From positions 1 through 64,000 of the forward strand of contig NZ_BONQ01000018.1 in the NCBI RefSeq assembly GCF_016862795.1: 64,000 bases of DNA, given 5' to 3'. The notes beneath the pieces are model-generated. The model did no database searches, was not told the origin of the DNA, and saw only the letters and a list, made by a program, of their open reading frames with translations. Positions 21,676 to 29,373 of the stretch are shown piece by piece. Position numbers and translations under genes: made by a program. Position 1 is the first letter of the stretch. Every line of letters starts with the position of its first letter. The DNA is from Dactylosporangium siamense (lineage in GTDB: Bacteria > Actinomycetota > Actinomycetes > Mycobacteriales > Micromonosporaceae).

Positions 21676-22144
21676 GCTGTCGGAGACCGGCAACTACAAC
21701 CTGCCCGAGGTGCGCCGGCTGGAGCTGCCCGCCGCCAACGGCACCGGCGAGGTCCGCGCCATCGCCCGCGCCTACGGCGACGCGGCCACCGGCGGCGGCA
21801 CGCTCGGCCTCGCACCGTCCACACTGGACGCCCTGGCCCGGCCGGCCGAGCCGCCGAGCGGCGGGCTGCGGGACGTGGTGCTGCGGGTGCCGACGATCTT
21901 CTCGCTCGGCTACGTCAAACCGTTCCCGCGGCTGCGCTTCGGCGCCGCCGGCGACCGGGCGTTCGGCACTCCCGGCGCGGGCGGGTCGTTCGGGTTCGCC
22001 GACCCGGAGACCGGCGTCGGGTTCGCCTACGCCATGAACCGCGCCGGGTTCCACCTCTGGGACGACCCGCGCGAGCTGGCACTGCGCGAGGCCCTGTACA
22101 CGACGGTCCTCGGCGAGCGGACCCAGCGCCCGGACAAGAGCTAG
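21664..22144 (+). pseudogene. 3' part of the split beta-lactamase/esterase gene
   Basis: The C-terminal part of the hydrolase begun at 4336. In the restored frame it contributes 155 residues: NYNLPEVRRLELPAANGTGE, GDAATGGGTLGLAP, and the conserved FGTPGAGGSFGFADPETGVGF, which carries the third active-site motif (GxGG region), then the C-terminal helix ELALREALYTTVLG. Its stop overlaps the stop of the convergent acyl-CoA binding protein gene by four bases. With the phage inserted it has no start or promoter of its own. An ATG within the phage junction at 21659 is unlikely to be used. Confidence 0.87.
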
Positions 22145-22395
22145 CCGCGCAGCTCGGTCACCAGGGCGACGTACTGGCGCTGCGCGTCCTCCTGGCCGGT
22201 GCCGGCGAGGGCCTTCCAGGCGTCGTACTTGGCCCGGCCCACCAGGTCGAAGACGCCCGGCCGCTTGCCGTCGGCGTCGCCGTGGGTGCCCTGCTTGTAC
22301 AGGGCGTAGAGCCGCAGCAGGACGTCGTTGGCGGGGCGCTGGTCGAGCTGCTTGACGTCGATCTGGGCCTGGTCGAACTCCGCGCTGAGTGACAT
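22141..22395 (-). CDS. Acyl-CoA binding protein
   Basis: An 84-residue ACBP, full length for this four-helix family: FDQAQIDVKQLDQRPANDVL, then the ligand-binding LLRLYALYKQGTHGD, GKRPGVFDLVGRAKYDAWKAL and YVALVTEL. The conserved Tyr (LYALYKQ), Lys (YKQ) and AKYDAW residues that contact CoA are present. It binds and buffers long-chain acyl-CoA esters in the cytosol. It follows the YjbR-like gene by 9 bases and is probably cotranscribed, although a TAGTCT hexamer 6 bases before its ATG may also drive a leaderless transcript. Confidence 0.9.
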   Translation of the reverse strand: MSLSAEFDQAQIDVKQLDQRPANDVLLRLYALYKQGTHGDADGKRPGVFDLVGRAKYDAWKALAGTGQEDAQRQYVALVTELRG

Positions 22396-22404
22396 GCCCG
22401 CAGA

Positions 22405-22758
22405 CTAGCGCCTCAGCGGGTGATCCTCGGCGAGCGACTCGGGTGCTGACAGCTGCCACGCCTCGTAGAGCAGCTCGGCGAGCTCGTCGGCGTCGATCTT
22501 CTGCAGGTAGACGACCACCCAGCCGAAACCGCCGGACGTGAACTGGATCTCGAACACGTCGGGGCGCTCGGCGACGAGGGCGATCTGCTCGGAAATGGTC
22601 TGTTTCAACCCGGTGGTGTGGGTGCGGGGCCAGTAGTAGCCGAAACGCTTGCCGCGCACGCTGAACGACGTGTAGTCCGCGGCGTGCGCCCGCTCGACCT
22701 CGGCGAGCTCGTCCACCATCGCCAGGAACTGCTCGTCCGGAACCGCCACGACAAGCAT
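22405..22758 (-). CDS. MmcQ/YjbR family protein
   Basis: A 117-residue protein of the MmcQ/YjbR (DUF419-like) fold: RGKRFGYYWPRTHTTGLKQTI, then PDVFEIQFTSGGFGWVVVYLQKID and ELAELLYEAW, the family's K/R-x-F...W-V...L pattern. It is probably DNA- or ligand-binding with a CyaY-like fold; the biological role is not established. ATG 22758 is chosen; the frame is open upstream but loses homology there. No clear ribosome site is visible. It lies upstream of the ACBP gene on the same strand. Confidence 0.78.
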   Translation of the reverse strand: MLVVAVPDEQFLAMVDELAEVERAHAADYTSFSVRGKRFGYYWPRTHTTGLKQTISEQIALVAERPDVFEIQFTSGGFGWVVVYLQKIDADELAELLYEAWQLSAPESLAEDHPLRR

Positions 22759-22813
22759 TGTGGCAGGTGTCGTGGAAGTTTCATCCTCCCGCCTGGACAG
22801 CGGCCGCACCCGG

Positions 22814-22843
22814 TTGACACGTCAGGGAACAGGTTCGTAGCGT
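22814..22843 (+). promoter_or_regulatory. Promoter of the alpha-xylosidase gene
   Basis: TTGACA (22814-22819) and TAGCGT (22838-22843) are separated by 18 bases. The expected start of transcription falls inside the adjacent 20-bp palindrome, a classical repressor-over-promoter layout. Confidence 0.6.
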
Positions 22844-22846
22844 CGA

Positions 22847-22866
22847 CTGTCGAAGCGCTTCGACAG
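22847..22866. promoter_or_regulatory. LacI-type operator
   Basis: CTGTCGAAGCGCTTCGACAG is a perfect 20-bp palindrome with the central CG typical of LacI-family sites. It covers the likely transcription start of the alpha-xylosidase gene, 13 bases before its ATG. The LacI gene convergent to the enzyme gene is the obvious partner. Confidence 0.78.
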
Positions 22867-22879
22867 GGATGGGCAGTGC

Positions 22880-25216
22880 ATGAAGTTCAGCGACGGGTAC
22901 TGGCAGCTGCGCGACGGGGTGCACCCCCTGTACCCGGTGCACGTCCATGACGTGGCGGTCGGCGCGAACAGCCTGTCGGTCTACGCGCCGACCCGGCGGG
23001 TCACCGGCCGGGGCGACACGCTCAACACGCCCCTGATCACGGTCGAGTGCACCACCCCCGCGCCCGACGTCGTCGCGGTGCGGGTCAGCCGGCACACCGG
23101 CGGCCGGGTCCGCGGCCCCCGGTTCCGCCTCGACGCCGACCCGGCCGCCGACGGCAAGGTGACCCGCGACGACGACGCCGTCACGTTCACCGCCGGCGCA
23201 CTGAGCGCCCGGTTCTCCCTCGGCGGGCAGTGGCGCCTCGACTTCCTCGCCGAGGGGCGGATCCTCACCACCAGCGCGCCCAAGGCCCTCGCCGCGCTGC
23301 GCACCCCGGACGGGCACTTCCTGCGCGAGCAGCTCAACCTCGGCGTCGGTGAGGTGGTGTACGGCCTGGGCGAGCGCTTCGGACCGGTGGTCAAGAACGG
23401 CCAGACGGTCGACGTGTGGAACGCCGACGGCGGCACCAGCAGCGAGCAGGCGTACAAGAACGTGCCGTTCTACCTGACCAGCGCGGGCTACGGCGTCTTC
23501 GTCGACGACCCGGGCCCGGTGTCGTTCGAGGTCGGCTCCGAGGCCGTGTCGCGGGTCCAGTTCAGCGTCCCCGGCCAGGTCCTGTCGTACCTGGTCATCT
23601 ACGGCCCGACGCCGCGCGACGTGCTGCGCAAGTACACGGCGCTGACCGGCCGCCCGGCGCTGCCGCCCGCCTGGTCGTTCGGGCTGTGGCTGTCCACGTC
23701 GTTCACCACGTCCTACGACGAGGCGACCGTGACGTCCATCGTGGACGGCATGGCGGAGCGCGGGCTGCCGCTGTCGGTGTTCCACTTCGACACGTTCTGG
23801 ATGCGCGAGTTCCACTGGTGCGACTTCGAGTGGGACCCGGTGACCTTCCCCGACCCGGCCGGCATGCTCGCCCGCCTCAAGGCGAAGGGGCTGCGGATCT
23901 GCGTGTGGATCAACCCGTACATCGCGCAGCGCTCCGCGCTGTTCGACGAGGGCGCCGCGGCGGGTTACCTGGTCCGCCGGGAAGGCGGCGACGTGTGGCA
24001 GTGGGACCAGTGGCAGGCCGGGATGAGCCTGGTCGACTTCACCGACCCGGCGGCGCGAGCGTGGTTTCAGGGCAAGCTGAGGAGCCTGCTCGACCTCGGC
24101 GTCGACTGCTTCAAGTCCGACTTCGGCGAGCGGATCCCGACCGACGTGGTCTGGGCCGACGGCGCCGACCCGCTGCGGATGCACAACTACTACACCCACC
24201 TGTACAACGAGGCGGTCTTCGAGGTGCTGCGGGAGCACCGCGGCGACGGCGAGGCGGTCCTGTTCGCCCGGTCCGCGACCGCCGGCGGGCAGCAGTTCCC
24301 GGTGCACTGGGGCGGCGACTGCGCCGCCACGTTCGAGTCGATGGCGGAGAGCCTGCGCGGCGGGCTGTCCCTGGCCTGGTCCGGCTTCGGGTTCTGGAGC
24401 CACGACATCGGCGGGTTCGAGGGCACCCCCGACCCGGCGGTGTTCACCAGGTGGATCCCGTTCGGGCTGCTGTCCTCGCACAGCCGCCTGCACGGCAACG
24501 AGTCCTACCGAGTGCCGTGGCACTTCGGCGACGAGGCGGTCGCCGTGCTGCGCGAGTACACCCGGCTCAAGGCGCGGCTGATGCCGTACCTGTACGGCGC
24601 CGCCGTCACCGCGCACCGCGAGGGCCTGCCGGTGCTGCGGCCCCTCGCGCTGGAGTTCCCCGACGACCCCGCCTGCGCCCACCTGGACCGCCAGTACCTG
24701 CTCGGCGGCAGCATCCTCGTCGCGCCGGTGTTCAGCGCCGCCGGCGACGTCACCTTCTATCTGCCGGCGGGGCGGTGGACCGACCTGCGCAGCGGGGAGG
24801 TGCTGACCGGGCCGGGCTGGATCCGCCGCCGGTACGGGATCGGCGACCTGCCGGTGCTCGTCCGGCCCGGCTCGGTCGTGCCGTTCGGCGCGCACGACGA
24901 CCGCCCCGACTACCCCTACGCCGACGGCGTCACCCTGCGGGTCTACGAGCTGCCCGACGGCGCGGGCACGACCGTGGACATCCCTTCACCGCGGGGCCGG
25001 CCCGACACCACCTTCACGGTGCGCCGGGCCGGGACGACCGTCGAGGCGCGCCGACGCGGCAGTTCGCCGGCGCGCTGGCGGGTGCAGCTGGCCGGCGTCA
25101 CGACGGTGGCGGCCGTCGACGCCGGCCGGCTCACTCCCGCGTCGAGCACCGACCCCGCCGGGGTGCTCATCGAGGTGGACGCTGGTGTGGACCAGGTGAC
25201 CGTGCGGCTGACCTGA
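22880..25216 (+). CDS. GH31 alpha-xylosidase (YicI-like)
   Basis: A 778-residue cytosolic glycoside hydrolase family 31 enzyme without signal peptide. N-terminal beta-sandwich to about 255, then the (beta/alpha)8 barrel: FGLWLSTSFTT, SVFHFDTFWMREFHWCDFEWD (split), and the catalytic KSDFGE with nucleophile Asp414. The acid/base is Asp480 in HWGGDC. FWSHDIGGFEG and SSHSRLHG shape the active site; C-terminal beta domains follow. The FxxDTFWM and RIPTDV details match alpha-xylosidases such as YicI rather than alpha-glucosidases. It releases xylose from the non-reducing end of xyloglucan-type oligosaccharides. It is controlled by the palindrome just upstream. No xyloside transporter is in the window. 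Confidence 0.87.
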   Translation: MKFSDGYWQLRDGVHPLYPVHVHDVAVGANSLSVYAPTRRVTGRGDTLNTPLITVECTTPAPDVVAVRVSRHTGGRVRGPRFRLDADPAADGKVTRDDDAVTFTAGALSARFSLGGQWRLDFLAEGRILTTSAPKALAALRTPDGHFLREQLNLGVGEVVYGLGERFGPVVKNGQTVDVWNADGGTSSEQAYKNVPFYLTSAGYGVFVDDPGPVSFEVGSEAVSRVQFSVPGQVLSYLVIYGPTPRDVLRKYTALTGRPALPPAWSFGLWLSTSFTTSYDEATVTSIVDGMAERGLPLSVFHFDTFWMREFHWCDFEWDPVTFPDPAGMLARLKAKGLRICVWINPYIAQRSALFDEGAAAGYLVRREGGDVWQWDQWQAGMSLVDFTDPAARAWFQGKLRSLLDLGVDCFKSDFGERIPTDVVWADGADPLRMHNYYTHLYNEAVFEVLREHRGDGEAVLFARSATAGGQQFPVHWGGDCAATFESMAESLRGGLSLAWSGFGFWSHDIGGFEGTPDPAVFTRWIPFGLLSSHSRLHGNESYRVPWHFGDEAVAVLREYTRLKARLMPYLYGAAVTAHREGLPVLRPLALEFPDDPACAHLDRQYLLGGSILVAPVFSAAGDVTFYLPAGRWTDLRSGEVLTGPGWIRRRYGIGDLPVLVRPGSVVPFGAHDDRPDYPYADGVTLRVYELPDGAGTTVDIPSPRGRPDTTFTVRRAGTTVEARRRGSSPARWRVQLAGVTTVAAVDAGRLTPASSTDPAGVLIEVDAGVDQVTVRLT

Positions 25217-25230
25217 AGGGGTGGGTGGGA

Positions 25231-26262
25231 TCAGCGCCGCCGCGACCCGGTCCGGGTGTTCCGGGCCGCGGCGGCGCTGTCGCGCACCGTCAACGCCGGC
25301 GGCAGCAGCGTCGCCTCCGGCACCGCCCGGCCGTCGAGCTTCGCCATGAGCAGGTCGACCGCGAGCCGCCCGACCTCCTCGGCCGGGATGCTCACCGACG
25401 TGAGCCGCGGCTTGCCCCGCTCGGCGACCTCGTCGGGGCAGATCGCCACCACCGACACGTCCCGCGGCACCCGCAGCCCGAGCGCGGCGAACGCGTCCAG
25501 CAGCGGCGGCACCGTCGGCTCGTTGTGCACCACCACGCCGGTCAGGTCGGGGTGGCGGCGCAGCAGACCCGTGACCGTCTCCAGGACCGCGTCCGGGGTC
25601 GGCTCGCACGGCACGGTCGTGCCCCGCAGCCCCCGCCGGCGCAGCGCCTCGTCGAACCCGGCGGCGGTGCGGCTGGCGAAGCCCAGCTCCCGCTCGTAGA
25701 CCTCCGGCGGCGAGCCGACCAGCGCGACACACGCGTGGCCGAGGTCCGCGAGGTGATCCACGCAGGCCGCGCCGGCCGCGGCGAAGTCCAGGTCGATGCA
25801 GGTCAGCCCGTCGGCGTCGGCGGGGAAGCCGATGAGCACCGACGGCCGGCCGAGGCTGCGCAGCCGCGGCAGCCGCCGGTCGTGCAGCTCGACGTCCATC
25901 ACGATGAGCGCGTCGGCGAGCGAACTGGCGGCGACCCGCTCCAGGCCCTGCTCGCCCTCGTCCTGGGTGAGCAGCAGCACGTCATGGTCGAAGCGCCGCG
26001 CCGCCGTCACGACCGAGATCACGAACTGCATCAGCACCGGCACGTACAGGCCGGTGTAGAGCGGCATGATCAGCGCGATGACGTTGGACCGGTTGCTGGC
26101 CAGGGCGCGGGCGCCGGCGTGCGGGTGGTAGCCGAGCACCTCGACCGCGGCGAGCACCCGCTGCCGGGTCTCCTCCGAGATCGTCCGCTTGCCGCTCAGG
26201 ACATACGACACGGTGCTCGGAGACACCCCCGCCTGCCGTGCCACGTCACCGATCGTCGCCAT
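25231..26262 (-). CDS. LacI-family transcriptional repressor
   Basis: A 343-residue regulator. The N-terminal HTH is ATIGDVARQAGVSPSTVSYV (2-21) with the hinge helix GARALASNRSN (50-60). The periplasmic-binding-like effector domain runs from IALIMPLYTGLY to the end, with the usual FAAAGAACVDHLADLGH and TVPPLLDAFAALGLRVPRDVSVV motifs. It is convergent with the alpha-xylosidase gene, 14 bases apart, so it cannot share its promoter, but it is the best candidate for binding the operator at 22847-22866. The inducer is probably a xylose-containing oligosaccharide (inference). GGGAGGG precedes the ATG. Confidence 0.9.
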   Translation of the reverse strand: MATIGDVARQAGVSPSTVSYVLSGKRTISEETRQRVLAAVEVLGYHPHAGARALASNRSNVIALIMPLYTGLYVPVLMQFVISVVTAARRFDHDVLLLTQDEGEQGLERVAASSLADALIVMDVELHDRRLPRLRSLGRPSVLIGFPADADGLTCIDLDFAAAGAACVDHLADLGHACVALVGSPPEVYERELGFASRTAAGFDEALRRRGLRGTTVPCEPTPDAVLETVTGLLRRHPDLTGVVVHNEPTVPPLLDAFAALGLRVPRDVSVVAICPDEVAERGKPRLTSVSIPAEEVGRLAVDLLMAKLDGRAVPEATLLPPALTVRDSAAAARNTRTGSRRR

Positions 26263-26280
26263 GCCCCTGCCCTCCCATGG

Positions 26281-27395
26281 TCACGACAGTATGCGGCAGC
26301 GGCGCCGCGCCCCCGTGGTGCGGGAAACGCGACGCCGCTGCCCGGCCGGTTGGCCCACCGGGGCCGCGGTGCTGGTCCAGGCCTTGTTGACGGTGGTGGC
26401 GTTCAGCGTGGCGGTCGCCAGGACCGGTCCGGTCGGCGAGTCGAGCCGCAGCTCGACGGTGGCGCGGGCGGTGCCGGCGGTCGCCGCCGAACCACGCGAG
26501 TGCCGCAGCGTGACGGTGCCGACGCCGCCGAGGCTGACCGGGTCGAACGCGACGTGGTCGCCGGGGTCGAAGCCGGTCAGGTGCTGCCCGCCGCCGGTGT
26601 CACCGCTGACGGTGGCCTCGACGCCCTACACCCGTGCAGCCGGTCGTGGACGCGTGGCCGTGGCCGTGGCTGTCGTGGCCGAGCACGAAACTTACCGTCA
26701 CCCGCGAACAGTCGACGGGTCCGTCCTCCGGGTCGGTGACCGTGAACGGCACGGCGTCGCCCCACGTGAAGCACGAGCCCGCGACCGGCGCGACGACGGT
26801 GACCGCCGGCGCGGTGTCGCCGACCGTGACGGTGCGGGTGAGCACCGCCGTCGTGCCGCTGGAGTCGGCCACGGTGAGCTTCGCCGTGGAGACGCCGTTG
26901 GTGGTGTACGTCCTCGTCGTGCTGGCAGACCGGGGCTGGCGCCGGCCGCCGGGTCGAAGAGGCGGATCTCGCCGCCGTGGTTGTTGTGCAGGACCCGCCC
27001 GTCGGGCAGGACCGTGAGGGACATCGGCTCGCCGGCTCGTCGTTGTGGGTGACCTTCTCGCAGTTGCCGATGACGGTCGCGCCGCAGTCGCCCTCGACCA
27101 CGCCGGTCACGTGCCCCTCGAACGCCGCCTGCCGCGCCGGGTCGAGCACGTCGCCGATGGTGTTGAGCAAGACGACCGCGCGGTAGCGGGCCAGGTTGGC
27201 GGCGGTGAACGCGCGGGCGTCCCGGGTCACCGTCGCGGTGAAACCGTTGCCGCGGGCCAGGTCCTGGATCTCGTCGAGCACAACGGCACGACCCCCGAGC
27301 TGGTGCAGATGTTCACGGTCCTGGTCGGGGAGAGCGTGGCCGCCGACCATCCGGCCCGCGCCTGAAGCGGTCTCTCGCGCCACCCGCGTAGGCAT
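26281..27395 (-). pseudogene. Decayed ThuA-PKD-CBM6-like exported protein gene
   Basis: A remnant of a large multidomain protein, with pieces in different frames. From the 5' end: a ThuA-like part (VLDEIQDLARGNGFTATVTR, AANLARYRAVVLLNTIGDVL), then after a deletion a sorbosone-dehydrogenase-like start (SLTVLPDGRVLHNNHGGEIRL), then a PKD-like strand set (VGDTAPAVTVVAPVAGSCF, PFTVTDPEDGPVDCSRVTV) in another frame, then a CBM6-like end (HLTGFDPGDHVAFDPVSLGG, LDSPTGPVLATATL) in a third. Intact relatives are over 1,000 residues; here about 1.1 kb remains, without signal peptide. At least two frame changes and an internal deletion make it nonfunctional. Confidence 0.75.
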
Positions 27396-27676
27396 GTCCT
27401 TTTTCGCCCCGTGATGCGGAAATCTCCGGACCGGACCAAATTGACGACGGTTGGTTACAGTCATGCATTGAGTTCAATGCTTGAATACTATTCATCCCCC
27501 TTGCTGGGTCCCTCTTCCGGTGCGATTATTCTGGACATTGACCACAATTGACGCCGGATCAATCCGTGCGCCCTTCCGTGCCTGTCTCGGCGAACGCTAG
27601 GCTCCCGGGCATTGCCGGAGCACCCGGATTCCGCTGGTGCGGATCGACGGGCAGCCATGCCGAAAGGGGGAAGACC
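27396..27676. other. AT-richer intergenic stretch
   Basis: About 280 bases with visibly more A and T than the surroundings (for example around 27460-27560), between the pseudogene and the condensation-domain gene. TAGGCT at 27598-27603 could be a -10 element for the rightward transcript. No coding sequence is evident. It may be a remnant of a lost element. Confidence 0.45.
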
Positions 27677-27703
27677 ATGCCGAAGGCCGTTCGCTCGCTC
27701 TAG
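27677..27703 (+). CDS. Tiny leader peptide candidate, 8 aa (MPKAVRSL)
   Basis: ATG is preceded by a strong GGGGGA site (27666-27671) with 5-base spacing and followed by seven codons and TAG. A 12-bp-stem hairpin begins 10 bases after the stop, and the condensation-domain gene starts 80 bases farther on. The layout resembles leader-peptide attenuators. The peptide has no run of one amino acid that would name an effector. A chance ORF remains possible. Confidence 0.4.
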   Translation: MPKAVRSL

Positions 27704-27712
27704 GAGTCAGCA

Positions 27713-27747
27713 CTGCGCCGGCGCCGTTCAACAATGCGCCGGCGCAG
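27713..27747 (+). promoter_or_regulatory. Leader hairpin, possible attenuator
   Basis: CTGCGCCGGCGC and GCGCCGGCGCAG form a perfect 12-bp stem with an 11-base loop. It lies between the tiny leader ORF and the condensation-domain gene, and could terminate transcription or block ribosomes. Confidence 0.55.
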
Positions 27748-27783
27748 GTTCCATCCCGTTTCGGCGAAAGAACTGGAATCGCT

Positions 27784-29136
27784 GTGACCATGCGTATTAC
27801 GGTGCCCTTCGAAGGGGGCGGCAGCGGGGTCGGGGAACTGACCTGGGGACAATTCGCCGCCTGGCGTTCGATGCAGGTCGTCGAGGCCACCGAGTGGGCC
27901 GGCGGCACGATGCCCCTGGCGCCCGGCACGAGCGTCCGGGACGTGGCGACCACGCTCGGGTTCATCATGAGCCGGCACCAGTCGCTGCGGACCCGGTTGC
28001 TCGCCGACGGCGACGGCCCCCCGAAGCAGCTCCTGTCCTCGTTCGGGGCGGTCACCCTCGAGGTGCACGAGGACGACGGCGACCCCGAGCGCCTCGCCGC
28101 CGCCATCCGCGCCCGGTTCGAGGCGCTGCCGTGGGACGCGTACACCGACTGGCCGGTGCGGATGGCGGTCGTCGCCGACGCCGCGGACCCCGACCGGGCC
28201 CTGTGGTTCGTGGCCCTGTACTGCCACATGGTCATCGACGGCTACGGCTTCGAGGCGCTCATCGCCGACCTCGCCAACCTCGACCTGGCCACGGGCCGCC
28301 ACCTCGCCCCGGTCGCCGGCGTCCAGCCCCTGGAGCTCGCCGCCGCCCAGCGTGGCACCGCCGCGCTGCGGCAGCACAACGCGTCGCTGCGGTACTGGGA
28401 GAAGCACCTGCGGGCGATCGAGCCGCGCCGGTTCCCGGTGGCGCTGACCCCGCAGCCCGAGCGGTGGTGCGAGGCGACCCTCACCTCACCCGCGACGCGG
28501 CTCGCCCTCGCCGTGGTCGCCGAGCGCGCCAAGGTGCACACCGGCACGGTGCTGCTCGCCGCGTACGCCGTGCTGCTCGGCCGCCTGTCGGGCCAGCCGG
28601 TCGGGGCGTGCCGGATCGTGGTGAGCAACCGGTTCCGGCCCGGGTTCGCGGCGTCGGTCAGCAACCTGGCCCAGGCGGGGCTCGCGGTCATCGACGCGGG
28701 CGCCGGCGGGTTCGACGACGTCGTCGCCCGCGCCTTCAAGAGCCAGCTCACCGCCGGGATGCACGCCTACTACCACCCCCGCGACCTGTGGGCGCTGGTC
28801 GAGCGGGTCGGCGCCGAACGCGGCGTGGAGCTCGACACCGCCTGCTACTTCAACGACCGCCGCCGCTCGGCCGCGCAGGCACCGGCCCCGGGCCGGCCGG
28901 AGCCGGACCGGATCCTCGCCGCGCTGCCGCGCAGCGAGCTGCGGTGGGGGCCGAGCTCCAACGAGTGGGACGCGACCTGCTTCCTGCATGTCGACGCCGC
29001 CCCCGAGGCCGTCGAGCTCACCTGGCGGGTCGACACGGCCGCGGTCTCGCCGGCGATGCTGGAGACCTGCCTGCGCGGGATCGAGTCCCTGGTGGTGACC
29101 GCCGCCCTTGACGCCGCCGCCACCGTCGCGGCCTGA
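27784..29136 (+). CDS. Free-standing condensation-domain protein
   Basis: A 450-residue protein of the NRPS condensation / CoA-acyltransferase superfamily. The active-site motif is CHMVIDG, with His148 and Asp152; the canonical first His is Cys147, which is tolerated because the second His is the essential one. Other marks: SRHQSLRTRLLADGDG (N-lobe, substrate channel), RYWEKHLR, VLLAAYAVLLGRLSGQ and the floor-loop region VVSNRFRPGFAASVSN. No adenylation or carrier domain is attached or nearby, so it may work with carriers encoded elsewhere or on CoA substrates. GTG 27784 has GGA 8 bases upstream; ATG 27790 is an alternative. Product unknown. Confidence 0.78.
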   Translation: MTMRITVPFEGGGSGVGELTWGQFAAWRSMQVVEATEWAGGTMPLAPGTSVRDVATTLGFIMSRHQSLRTRLLADGDGPPKQLLSSFGAVTLEVHEDDGDPERLAAAIRARFEALPWDAYTDWPVRMAVVADAADPDRALWFVALYCHMVIDGYGFEALIADLANLDLATGRHLAPVAGVQPLELAAAQRGTAALRQHNASLRYWEKHLRAIEPRRFPVALTPQPERWCEATLTSPATRLALAVVAERAKVHTGTVLLAAYAVLLGRLSGQPVGACRIVVSNRFRPGFAASVSNLAQAGLAVIDAGAGGFDDVVARAFKSQLTAGMHAYYHPRDLWALVERVGAERGVELDTACYFNDRRRSAAQAPAPGRPEPDRILAALPRSELRWGPSSNEWDATCFLHVDAAPEAVELTWRVDTAAVSPAMLETCLRGIESLVVTAALDAAATVAA

Positions 29137-29143
29137 CCACCCA

Positions 29144-29373
29144 CCCGAGGTGGTCAGCGGCGGGCGAGCCAGGCGCGGAGGTTGGCGATCCACAGGGCGA
29201 CCGCGCCCGCGGCCAGCAGCGCGGCAACGGTCCACCCGAGCCACAGGGCGACCGCGCCCGCGGCCAGCAGCGCGGCGACGGTCCGCCCGAGGTGGTCAGC
29301 GGCGGGCGAGCCAGGCGCGGAGGTTGGCGACCCACAGGGCGACCGCGCCCGCGGCCAGCAGCGCGGCGACGGT
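29144..29373. repeat. Tandem duplication of the 3' end of the Vps62-like gene
   Basis: An 88-bp segment at 29286-29373, which includes the last 26 codons and stop of the leftward gene, is repeated almost exactly at 29144-29231 (offset 142). A third 42-bp copy of its middle lies at 29241-29282. The extra copies lie beyond the stop codon, so they look like recent duplications that left the gene intact. Confidence 0.85.

Noticed and set aside
23416-26739. A 1,107-codon rightward open frame overlapping the xylosidase and LacI genes
   Set aside because: Its translation is Arg/Pro/Ala-rich without motifs; it is a shadow of the GH31 gene and of the antisense of the LacI gene, caused by high GC.
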